From the NCBI GenBank assembly GCA_037349105.1, contig JAYJMM010000105.1:4030001-4094000 (forward strand): a stretch of 64,000 nucleotides of DNA. The letters are read 5' to 3'. Made by a program: the position numbers and the translations under genes. Positions 12,101 through 24,100 of the stretch are shown one piece after another (within the stretch, counting starts at the first letter, position 1; every line of letters starts with the position of its first letter). The notes under the pieces are model-generated. The model was not told where the DNA came from. It was given only the letters and a program-made list of their open reading frames with translations, and searched no databases. The stretch is from Limnomonas spitsbergensis. Taxonomy: Eukaryota; Chlorophyta; Chlorophyceae; Chlamydomonadales.

Positions 12101-15100
12101 ACATGCATGGAGGCATGGGTTGGTAGTCAACCTGCTGTTGGTTGGGCCCCATGCATGGATTCTGTCGCAGCTCCAGAGGTCCAAAGGGTGATTCTCACGA
12201 CCGACACTGCCATGCTGACTTACCGCAGCCTGGCTGGCATAGTTGGCTGTGGCCGTGACGTCGCAGCCTGCCGTCGTGACGATTGGCTGGGGGGTGGAGG
12301 TTGGGGCTGGGGACACAAGCGTGGTCTGGACCAAGAAGGCCCTGTTGAGCTGAGTGGCATTCACAATGCCGCTTGAAGGCAGAGCGTTAGGGCATGAAGC
12401 CGTGATGGCACGGAGGAGAAGTGCCGGGCAGCAGAGGGACTGGACGCCGGAGATGTAGGTGTGACCCTGAGTTGAAGAGAGAGTCAAGATTCTGTCAAAT
12501 TCGCACACTGCACACTGCAGAATTGTTCCCTGTTGGGACATCAGATCTCCTTCATGCAACATCTGAGCCTCTCAAGTGTGGAATGATGAAGTCTACGTTC
12601 TTATGGGGATCTCTTTGGCTCAAGCTGTTCATACTGCATGGCCCTTTCAAACAAAGCCCTGGGGCAGATTTGCCGATGCTGTTCCAAGGTTCTCCAGATC
12701 CCCACCTGCACTGTTTCTTCGTCGTCTTCTACATGTACACAAATGACTCTCAAGCGCAGAAGGTCTCCTACCTCCAAGGGGATCACTAAAGCACTTACAG
12801 AAACTTGGGATCCGGCTGGAATTGCGTTGCAAGTGAACACCACAGAGTTGCCAGCCTGGCCGTACAGCGTAATAATGGAATTGCAAGGGATGGCTGGGAG
12901 GTCAGCGCTGATCAAGTTGGTCATGTTGTTGACAATCCAAGTTGCGGCGCTGTTCACCTGTGAAAAAGGGTAGGACCCAGGCGGGTGGATGAACGTGATA
13001 TAGTGGGAGGGAGGAGTGCAAGAAAATGCATCAGCTGCAGCAGGTTCAAGTCCAGGAGAAAATGAAGCCCATGGAATGGAGCCGGGATTGGAGTCGGGAA
13101 TGGAGCTGGGAATGGTATGAAGCGGGAAATGAAGCTAGGAATGAAGCCGGGAGTAGAATGTGGCTACGTAGGGGATGAACAGGTCTTGAGTGAAGCTGAA
13201 AAGGTCAGGATTTCGGGGCTCAGGATTTTAGAACCGAGGGACAGACTGTTGGCCTCCCCATGCAAACAAGTGAAGCGTTTGTTCGAGCCTGTTTGAGGAC
13301 ATTTTGTGAGCGCCAGGTTAAGAACATTGGGTGCCTGCTTGTACTCACATTTGATTGTGCGGCAAAGCTGACACTGGATGTCTGGTTGCATTGAGAGCTC
13401 GATGAGACAGCAGCGGGTGCCTGGTAACCCGGAAGGAGCGTGATGGCACCGTCGAAGTTGCCGCCAAGGACCGCTGACACATGGTCCGAGGTAACGGTGC
13501 AATCACCAGGCTTCACAACGTTGAGGGTCAGGGTTGGGCAGCAGAGGGACTGGACTCCGGAGATGTAGGTGTAACCCTGAATTCATGAGGTGGTCAAGAT
13601 TACGTCAAATAAGCACTCGTCAAGCAGACGTGTCCCCTGTTGGGACATTACATCTTCTCCATGCAACACCTGCGTTTCTTACATGTGAAAATTGGACGTT
13701 GTGAGAACCCCATGGGAAGATTGTGATGGGGACAATCTTCCCATGGGGCTCTCACAACATCCAATTCCTAAAGATGCAATGACAACCCCATTAAGAAAAG
13801 TCTACCATGGAAGCATGTCATACATGTATCTGCTGACATAGACTGCTGCCACAGTTGATGGCTTAGGCTTCACTGGAGGTGGCAATGACTGCTGTGATGA
13901 CACCCAGTGGCCCAGGAGGCACGGCACCTAGGCTTGTGTTTGTATTGCGGTTTGTGTTTGTATTACGGTTTGCAGGACATCAGTTTCAGTTCTCACTGCT
14001 GTACTGGGACCTCACTGACCATGAGCAGCATCGGTTTCAGTTCTCACGGCTGTACTGGGACCTCACTTACCATCGGCAGCAGCGATGATTTGCATGCATT
14101 TTCGCTTACCAAACACCAAACGCATTAACAAGTGGATCATGGACACTGGTGGAGGTACAGCACTGCCGTACTGCACTATTGCACAATGGTGGACTTTCTG
14201 CACCGCTGCACCAAGGTCTTATGCAGCAAATCCCTCCCACAACAATGGATGCATTCTGGTGGATGTACTGCACTGCTGCACAATTGTGGATGTACTGCCC
14301 TGATGTACTGCACTGCAGGCACCATGCAGCGAAGCCCTCCCACAACGGTCCACTCACCGCTGCTGGGGCCGGCAGGGTTTTGCAGCTTAACACCAAACAC
14401 TTTAATAAATGGATCATGCACACTGGTGGAGGTACAGCACTGCTGTACTACACTATTGCACAATTGTGGATTTCCAGCACTGCTGCAGCGGATCCCTCCG
14501 ACAACGGTCCCCTCACCGCTGATGGGACCAGCAGGGGGACGCAGCTGAACACCAAACACAATAATTAATGGATCATGTATCTTATGCAGTGAATCCCTCC
14601 CACAACGGTCCACTCACCGCTGCTGGGGCCGGCAGGGGTTCACCAAACACATAAATAAATGGATCATGCACACTGGTGGAGGTACAGCACTGCTGTACTA
14701 CACTTTTGCACAATTGTGGATTTCCAGCACTGCTGCAGCGGATCCCTCCGACAACGGTCCCCTCACCGCTGATGGGACCAGCAGGGGGACGCAGCTGAAC
14801 ACCAAACACAATAATTAATGGATCATGTATCTTATGCAGTGAATCCCTCCCACAACGGTCCACTCACCGCTGCTGGGGCCGGCAGGGGTTCACCAAACAC
14901 ATAAATAAATGGATCATGCACACTGGTGGAGGTACAGCACTGCTGTACTACACTTTTGCACAATTGTGGATTTCTTGCGCCGCTGGACCAAGGTCATATG
15001 CAGTGAATCCCTCCCAGGCAGGTCCACTCACAGCGAATCCCTCCCACTAGGCCAGGCAGGTCCACTCACCGCTGCTGGGGCCGGCAGGGAGGCGCAGCTG

Positions 15101-18100
15101 AACACCTTGGCTCCGGAGCTCTGGCCGTACAGCTTGAAGACACTACCACAGGGGATGGCGGCTTGTAGGACAAAGGAACGAACAATGACGTTGAAGTCAG
15201 CAGCCCAGGCGTCCAACTGTAAGACCAGGGCAGCAGGCAAGGGGGCTCATTCATGCCGGCTCCGATTTTTAGTTTGAAGGGGGGGCTGAGCTACCTGCAG
15301 CTACCCCCTTTGCTTTGCCCTCCTGAGCACATCCTAGGCTGGTAGGGAAGGGATGAAGGAGGCTTCAGCAGCTGCTTCCAGCTGCTCTCGGCAGCTGCTA
15401 CCTATTGCTACCAAAGCGCACTATAAGCTGGCCTGCCCTCACCTGCTGAATACTGTTGAAGGTGGACTGGGCTGTCACGTTGCAGGGTGCGTTGACGACC
15501 GGTGCAGCAGTACTGACGTAGCCGGGGGCAACTGACAAGTACGCTTCAAGAAAGGCATTTAGATTGAGTCCAGTGGAGGAGTCCTGAGAGGCACTGCAGG
15601 TGCCACCGGGCTTCACGACGTTCAGGAACAGCGGTGGGCAGCAGAGCGGGAGAACGTTGTGCACATAAGTGACTCCCTGATTGGGGAGAGGGGTGAGAGG
15701 GAAGGGAGGGATTGGGCACGCTAGCAAGCTGGAGCATGATGTGTGGAGCATCAGGATCGCGGATTTCTGTTCCCGGACGATGTTATGCTTTTTGGCTCAA
15801 GCTGTTCAAACTGCATGGCCCTTTCAAAAGTAGGTATGGCCGGGGCACATTTGCCAATGCTGCTTCGGTGTTTCCCTGGTCCCCAACTCCATTGTTTACT
15901 TCGTTGTCTCTACATGTATCCCCGAAAATCTCAAATGCGAAAGGTCTCCTCCTACATCTAAGGGGATCACCACCTCACTTACAGAAACTTGGGATCCTGT
16001 AGGAATTGCGATGCAAGTGAACACCACAGGGTTGCCAGCCTGGCCGTACAGCGTAAGGATGGAATTGCAAGGGATGGCTGGGAAGGAGGCGCTGATCAAA
16101 GCGGCGATGTTGGTGATGATCCCAGCCGCTGTGCTGTCCACCTGTAGAGTGTGGTAGGACTCAGGTGGGTGGATGAACGTGATATAGTGGGATGGAAGAG
16201 TGAAGGAAGGAGCATCAGAAGCAGGTTTGACTGGAGTGGAATGAAGAAAAGGAATCAATATGTCCCAATGGCTGACACGGGCAGGGTTTGGGTTTAAGGA
16301 ACAGTGTTTAGGGTATGAGATCATGGCTTACGGTCAGGATAATGGGGTTAGTTAGCGTTAAGGTTTGGGGTAAAGGGCCAGGGGTGACCCTTTTCAAGTA
16401 AATGCCAAATCCTGACTTGCAAGTCAGGATTTGGCATTTACTTGAATGCTCAGTTAAGCTAGCAGATCTGGAAGGGGCATCATCATAATTTGGGTTGCGA
16501 ACTTGCTGATCAGAGGCATAGCTTTCGCACTGTGGGGCAGACCCATGTCGAGGTATCCAAGGTTATGCTTTCTTATCAATAAGCAAGAGTTTAGACCCCC
16601 CCCCCCCGGCCCCCATCCATACAAACAAGCATGACATTTACTCAAGCCTCGTTAGGGACTGTTGATGCATGCCAGTACTTACATTCCCCTGGGCCGCAAA
16701 TCTAACACTCGAGGTCAGGTTGCATGCTGAGCCCACTGAGACAGCAGCTGGTGCCTGGTAACCCGGAAGGAGTGAGACGGCGCTGTCGAAGTTGCCGCCA
16801 AGGACCGCTGACACGTGGTCCAACAGAGTCATGCAATTACCAGGCTTCACAACGTTGAGAGTGAGGGTTGGGCAGCAGAGGGACGGGACGCCGGAGATGT
16901 AGGCGTGATTCTGCATCCAAGAATTGTGAGGATTTGGGTTCCGTACACAAGCATGTAACCTTTCAGGACAACAGATCGTCTTCATGCAATGCACGAATTC
17001 ATGTGGTGTGTTATGACAGTCACATTCAACAGGTGTTTGTTGTAAAAACGAGGCACTGCGGCTGAGCGAGGGCAGCATAATGAAAAACAATTTACTTTGA
17101 AATGAATAATAGACATGCCCTAAAGTGTGGGTTGAGAAGGCTACTCGTTCAGCCGTAGCGCTAGGAAGGTTTCCATCATTAGCTGGTGTACTAGTGCAGG
17201 AGGCACATGTACGCCGCATGGCGCATGAGTGTACATCAAATTAACCCCAACTTGACCTGCCTGATGAAGGCATCTTTGTGCATCCTCAAAATGTATAAGG
17301 TTCCCCATGCAAGGCTAGCCCCATACAGTGCTAGCCCCATGCAAGGCTAGCCCCATGCAGTGCTAGCCCCATGCAGTGCTAGCCCCATGCAAGGCTAGCC
17401 CCATGCAGTGCTAGCCCCATGCAAGGCTAGCCCCATGCAGTGCTAGCCCCATGCAGTGCTAGCCCCATACAGTGCTAGCCCCATGCAAGGCTAGCCCCAT
17501 GCAAGGCTAGCCCCATGCAAGGCTAGCCCCATGCAAGGCTAGCCCCATGCAAGGTTAGCCCCATGCAACCATAGCCTGTTACAGCTTCCTAACCATACAC
17601 AAGGCTATCAAAATTGGAACCGCATATTGCAACCATGAAGGTCATGATTTTGTATTTTACAGCTTCCTAACAATACACAACGGTGTCAAACTTAAGCTCC
17701 AGCCTCCCTAACCATAGCCCCTCAGCTTCCATGGAGGCTTACAGCTTCCATTCAGCTGCAGCCTTCATAATTGCACCACTGCTGGCTGATACTAGCCCCC
17801 AAATGGCTGGCAATACTATCACACCTGAACACCACGGGGCCCCTGGACTGTCCAGGCAATGCTGCAGCCTAAACCACAAGCTGATCCGCTATGAGACCTT
17901 CCACAAAACAATGGTATGGCTATTATCTTACCACCAAATGGTTGGCTATGACTCCACAGCTGAACACAAAAGCATCTCCACTTTGGCCCTCGAGCGTAAG
18001 GACAGAACCGCAGGGGATGTGCGCAGAGTCCACAATTTGACCAATGGCACCAGGAGTGGCGACCAGAGCAGCCGCAACGTCCACCTGGATAGCAGCAGGC

Positions 18101-21100
18101 AAAGCGGGCAGTGAAGGGCGCGTGGCTACGTTGCACCCCTCTTGGAATCGAACCGATGAGCCATTCAGAATTGCTGATAAGTTGCATGGCAGGGTTTCCA
18201 TCATCCCATGTTTAGTTGAGTGGCATTTCACTGCTGCCTTAGTGCCCTTAAAAAGAGAACCCAGCAGATGTAAGCTGCATCCCGCTTACATCTGCTGGGC
18301 TGATAAACTCAATAGTCGATGTGGCAGAGCATACGGCGTCCACGACTCCTGGCAAGGGCTGGTAGAGGCCCTGGAGCTTGGTGGTGAGGTGGAACTTCAC
18401 ATCCATGGCGTCAATGAAGGTGCTTGCGGTAGGCACACATGGACCAGGGTAAACGGTGGCGAGTGAGAGAGGGTAAGAGACAGTGGCACCGCCGCCGCCA
18501 CCACCGCCACCGCCAGCGGATCCTGGTCCGCAGCACAGGCTTTGGATGCCCGGCCAATAGGTCAATCCCTGTTCAGCGAAGGCAGCATGGAGAGGAGAGC
18601 GTCAACCAGCTGTTGTGGCATCAATAAAATCCACAATGGCTCCACTACCATTTCTCGACTCTGGTTTATAACGTGCTGCCTGTGCATTGTAGCACCTAGG
18701 CATTCAGATAAACATCAAGGCATCATTTTTTTTTTTCGAATTTGATTCTGCATCGCCATGACATGAGCAGGAAATACATGCACTGGCTCACTGCCGAACT
18801 CCAATGGATGGCCAGTCAGCCCCAGTGTCACTCACACTCGATCGAAGGTCTGGAGCAATGGCTTCACAAGAGAATACCACAGGGCCACCGGTCTGGCCGG
18901 AGAATGTCAGGATTGAACCACATGGGATGCTTGGGACGGTGCCTGGGACCAGATCAGTGATGGTCATGAAGATGGACATCGCTGCCTTGTCAAGCTGCGT
19001 GTTTTTTGAACAAGCAGGGCAAGTCAGGTCATGTGTATTGACATAACAGGATCAGGACGACAAGCAAATTTAAAACAGCATGGGCTCGAAAGCCCTAAAG
19101 AAGGTTGTTCAGGACTGGAAAGGTTCAGGACTGGAAAAGTTCAGGACTGGAAAGGTTCAGGACACTGGCCAAAAAGGTTAGGTCATCAACAAAGTTCAGG
19201 CCACAGACCATCTGAGTCTCCATGCAACTGCACGAAAGGCCACAGGCAAAACTGAAACTCAAGGTGTTCACCACAGCGAACAGGCTTGTCACGGATGCTT
19301 TTTGTGGCCCTAGGATATTCCGAAACCCAGTGCCCTTTTCCGCTGCAAAGGCTGCAGAAGTAGACTTGCTGTAGGAAGTGTTAACATCTTGAGAATGGCA
19401 ATGATGACATTACTGAAGCAAAGAGGAGGCTGCGGCAAGTGTTTGACAGTGAATTTATACCACATCTGATAAGCTTTGCCCCCCCCCTGCAAGTTTGCTC
19501 GATGTAGAAAAGCTGCTGGCAGAGTAGCATAGCAAGAAACAGGAGAGAGTGCCTGCCAGTACTTACATTTGCCTGGGCTGCAAAACTGACACCGGATGTC
19601 AGGTTGCATGCTGAGCCTGCTGAGACAGCAGCTGGTGCCTGATATCCCGCATGGAGTGTGATGGCACCGTCGAAGTTGCCGCCAAGGACCGCTGACACAT
19701 GGTCTGATGCAACGATGCAATCGCCAGGCTTCACAACGTTAAGTGTGAGGACTGGGCAGCAGAGGGACCTGACGCCAGAGACGTAGGTGTGGTTCTGCAT
19801 TCAATAATTGGTAGGTGCCAACGTGAATGAGAAGTGTTAGGAGGAGAGAGAGGCTGGGCTCGGATGCTTCAGAGTGCATTAGAGAGGCTGTCATGATGAA
19901 GGGATGGATGGCGCGAGAGGGAAAGAATGGATGGCACGAGGGAATGGAGACGGTGGGATAACGAAGAAATGGAGAAAGAGGGTCCCACCGTCTCCATCCC
20001 CTCATGCCATCCATTCCGGGTGGGATGACGAAGGCATGGAGAGAGTGCGTGCACTGGCCTGCTTAAGACGTAGGCAGGCACACGTTAAAATAAAATAAAC
20101 ACTCATAATCCATGTGTGTGTGGGTTGGGGCCTAGGAGGGGGGTGGGGATTTCGGCCCTAGCATGGGCTGCTGTTGAGCGCAACCTGGTCCAGCGGAGAT
20201 CAAACCATGATGGGCCTATGGCTTGAGGCACTTGCAGCTGGGAGTGCTCCACCAATCCTGTGTATCCAAAGACCATAATGTAGCTGATGATAGCTGATGC
20301 AACCTGATGCAACCGATATGAACAATGCTGGATAGATGGCTTAACACCAATGGGTTGGCCATGATAGTTTCACAGCTGAAAACCACAGGGCCCCCGGACT
20401 GTCCAGATACGCCTGCAATCTTAACCCCAGGCTTCTCCCTAAAACAACCCGGGCTGCTCCCTAAAAACAGCATTTACGGGTGCTATGCTGGTTGTTTCCT
20501 TACCGCCAATTGGCTGGATATGACGTCACAGCTGAACACCAGGGAGCTCCCAGACTGGCCAGATAAATTCAGGACAGAGCCGCAGGGGATACTAGCCTGA
20601 ACGACGATGGAGGAGATCTTTGCAGCGTTGATGACAGACGCAGCAGCATCCGCCTGTGTGGAGCAGGCAAGGTGAGCGTAAATCACGAACATATATATGG
20701 GCAGAGGAAGACTTGCAAGGACGGGCCTGTTTGGAGGGTGGTCAGGGTAGCGGTGTTCAGCAGCAGGGGGAAACTGTGATCAGAGATGACACACCATGCC
20801 GAGCCACTTGCCGAACAAAACCAGCGGAGTCGTCATAAAAGATAGGCAAATGGTCAAGAATGTAAGGATCCATCTGGATTGAAATATATGCACAGTCAAA
20901 ACGCGATTGGTAAGTTGATGCCTCCTCTTTCAAACTTTTAATCTTACCTTGTTCTGGCTGTTGAACTCAACAGATGCCGTTGCCGAGCATTCTCCGGTCA
21001 CTGCCCCGGACAAACTCTTGTTAAATCCGGACTGGGAGGACGTTGCCGCATCAAAGGCGGTGACAAGACCTCCCACAACTCCCGTGGCGCTTGGCGGACA

Positions 21101-24100
21101 GGGGCCCGTGTGTGAGGAGGAGAGGGAGAGAGGGACTGGCGTGACAGGGCCGGGGCCGCTGCTGGGCCCCGGCGTTACAATGAGAGGCGCTCCAATGCAC
21201 ATGCAGGGGTCCAGGGTGCCATTGTACAAGCAGGCAAGGCAGGCAGGTTGCGCAGCCAAGGGAAGGCCAGTGCCTGTTTGTGTGGGGGGGGTAGGGAGCA
21301 CATGTCAGTTACTTGATGGCGCTGGTGTGGCACAGGGCATCACTGCAGGGCACTCGATTAAAAATGTCAGGCAGGGGCAAAAGGCTCGACATAAGTATCT
21401 TAATGAAAGCGTAAATGTCAGTACGGTTTGTAATCTAATTTTATTATCATAGAAAGATAATAAATAAATATATACTAAACCCTCAAGGGTTCATGTGGGT
21501 GCAGGAGGGTGCACAGCTTTGTTTACTCATGTCAAGGTGGCAAGACTCTCGTGGCCAATGGGTCATGTTTGTGCCTGTGGATGTGTTTGCCCCGCAATCC
21601 CTTGCTCTAAACATCCCGCATGTCAGTCACTCACATGCCCCGCAGCCCCATGCGTAGTTAGGCCACTTGTGAGGATCTGCCTGTGGCAGCAGAGGGCAAT
21701 GTGGAGACATGTTCAGTGTTTGAGATTGGAAACCACAAGACAAGTTCAATGGAGAGTGGTACGGACCCTGCTGGTGGAATGCCTCAACAACCATTGTGGG
21801 GTCATGATATCTATCACCCGAAGTTTGAAATGGCTGGCACTCCAGTGCAAATGATTTCAGCGAAAATTTCATTAAGAAATAATTTCAGTGGAAAAATTCC
21901 TCCCCAATCAAAGTCCTGTCAGTGGACATCAATCTCGCCTGTCAAATTCTGTCCTCTCAAATGGAGCGATCCTCCCTGGCACTTCATTCCAGACCAGCCC
22001 AGGCCGGCCCAGCCCTGACACGCAGCCCCACTTGCCTGGACACAAGCAAAGCAGCTCTCACGCTGGGGGGTGCTCGAGCTGGCTTGCATGCTGCATTCAG
22101 CAGGGGACCAATTAGCCAGGGTGACATTGCCAGGGAACAGTTTTCTGTCGCAGAGGTTAAAGAGAGAGGCTGTCTGCAGGCGCACACACAAGTACTAAGC
22201 CACTCACCAATTCTGGCAGCCCCAAGGATCAGTGACGTTGATGCTGACGACGCAAGCTGCACAGTCAGCACCCTGGGCCTCTACACATGGTGGAATTGGA
22301 AGGTCAGAGGACCAAGCAAGCTGTCTTATTCACAGGAGATGAGAAATAACTGAAGGATGTCACAGATCAAGCAAGCTGTTTAATTTATAAGAGATCAGAG
22401 AATTATGAAGGATCTCACAGCTTAAGCAGGCGGTCTATTGGCAATTAATTGGCGGTTCATTGGCGGTTCGATTTGTAGAACATCAGGGATATTTGAAGGA
22501 AAACACAGATCATGCAGCCTGCTTGATTTTTTGGGTCAGAGGTTACTTGCTGCCGTAATGCCTCACAAGGTTGGTTGCTGCCGTAAGAAAAACTTCTGGA
22601 TTGGCGAGAAATCACATTTGTATAACCATCCGAACGGACTGAATGTGCATGGGACATCATGAATGCTTAAATATGCCAGGGCCCAGCAGGCATGCACCAT
22701 CTTAAATAAGCCAATGGAATTCATGATGATGTGCGGCGTCAGTGTGTATATGATTGAGCCCCAGGCCACCTTTGGGGACCTGCCAGGCAGCCACCACAGG
22801 GCCACCCTTGTGGTTTGGTCCCAATAAGCCCCAAAGGTGGCCATGTGGTGGCTGCCTGGCAGCTTCCCAACCGATGATTGGCCTAGATTTTCCCTACCAC
22901 AAGTCGCCTAGTCAACAGGGCTTGTTTCACCTGGCCCCCACGGCCTGGATCAGCCTACGTCTGGGTTGTAGCTGAATTGTAGCTGAGGCACCCCAGGATA
23001 AACAGCTGCTGGCAATCCAGCAGCCTCTCACCATTTACGACGAGGAAGGGGTCCTGGCAGTACTGGCTGCATGCGTACTGCTTGTCCACGGCAGATCCAG
23101 TGGGGTTGGCGACCACTGCCACCATGCAGTCCACACAATGCTCGCCGGAAAAGTTCACGGGAACTTCCTTGTTCTGGACACTGTCGGCATGGGTGTGATG
23201 CAGGGCGGGCAATGATATAATTTGTGTATAGTAAATGACATGCCGTAATACAGAAGTGGAACCGGGCAGTGGGATTCACCAGTTGAATTTCCCTTCCACT
23301 GCCACCCAAGTATGTGCCATGCACGTCCGGTTCTGATGAATCTCGTCGGATCCAGGATAACCTCTTAGATCTGGGTGGATCTCACCTCCCAGGTGTCATG
23401 TACACATGGTTCCCTAAGTCGGGTCAGATCTGTGATACCTGCTTAGCTCTGGATGGATTTCAACCCCTAGATATCATGTGGTTCCCATATGGTTCCCAAA
23501 ATCTGGTCAGATCTGGGACACCTTCTTAGATCTGAGTGGATCTTACCTCCTGGGGGCGACGCATGACTTCTGCATTGCCGTGAGAGTGTGGTTGACGCCC
23601 ATGGTCAGGTTGGCAATAAGGTCAACGCATTGGCAGATATTCGCCTGTGGGTTGCAAGGGGGAGTGAGAATTGAGGGTTGAATGTGAAGTGAAGTTTTAA
23701 CAGTCCAGCAGAGCATCACATTTGATACATGGGACATGTGCCCGTAAACCGGTACACGCACTTGATACAAACACTTGAATATGCAGTCGTGATTAGATCC
23801 TGTGTTGCAAGAGCAATCTCGGCATGCAAAGGAGTCAGAAAACCAGGAGGCACATCCCCACCTCGGTCATGTCAGAAAGCGGCAACTGGGTCGCAATGCA
23901 CTGCAGGCACAGATCGCGGAGCCCCTCGTCAGAGATGGAAGAACACATGCCGCAGGCCCTGGGAAAGCAAAATAAGGACAGAGGAGCCACAGCATTTAGC
24001 GATTGCGGACAATTCCTGAGGTTTCTATCCGGGTGTATTTTAGGGTTAAGGGTCAAGAGCTGGTTTAGGGTTAAGGGTTCCTATCAGGGGTGTATTTGAG

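Larger units (their letters stand above)
11758..21273 (-). other. seven-fold two-exon extracellular domain
   Basis: Seven domain copies, each an A exon plus a B exon. Pairs: 21273-20948 with 20653-20504; 19794-19567 with 18994-18836; 18568-18290 with 18084-17932; 16910-16683 with 16141-15983; 15676-15443 with 15216-15070; 13576-13349 with 12957-12799; 12466-12224 with 11910-11758. A exons carry GxTYxxGVxSLCCPxLTLNV then a second Cys and a CNxTSxxxFAAQ-like end. B exons carry VDxAA, then IPCGSxLxLxGQSG and VVFSC. Apart from the first copy, which enters in phase 1, all junctions are phase 0. Three A exons are exactly 228 nt and three B exons exactly 159 nt. The third copy has a run of nine Gly after its CC pair. 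Domain length is about 125-130 residues. Family not recognised. Confidence 0.8.
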
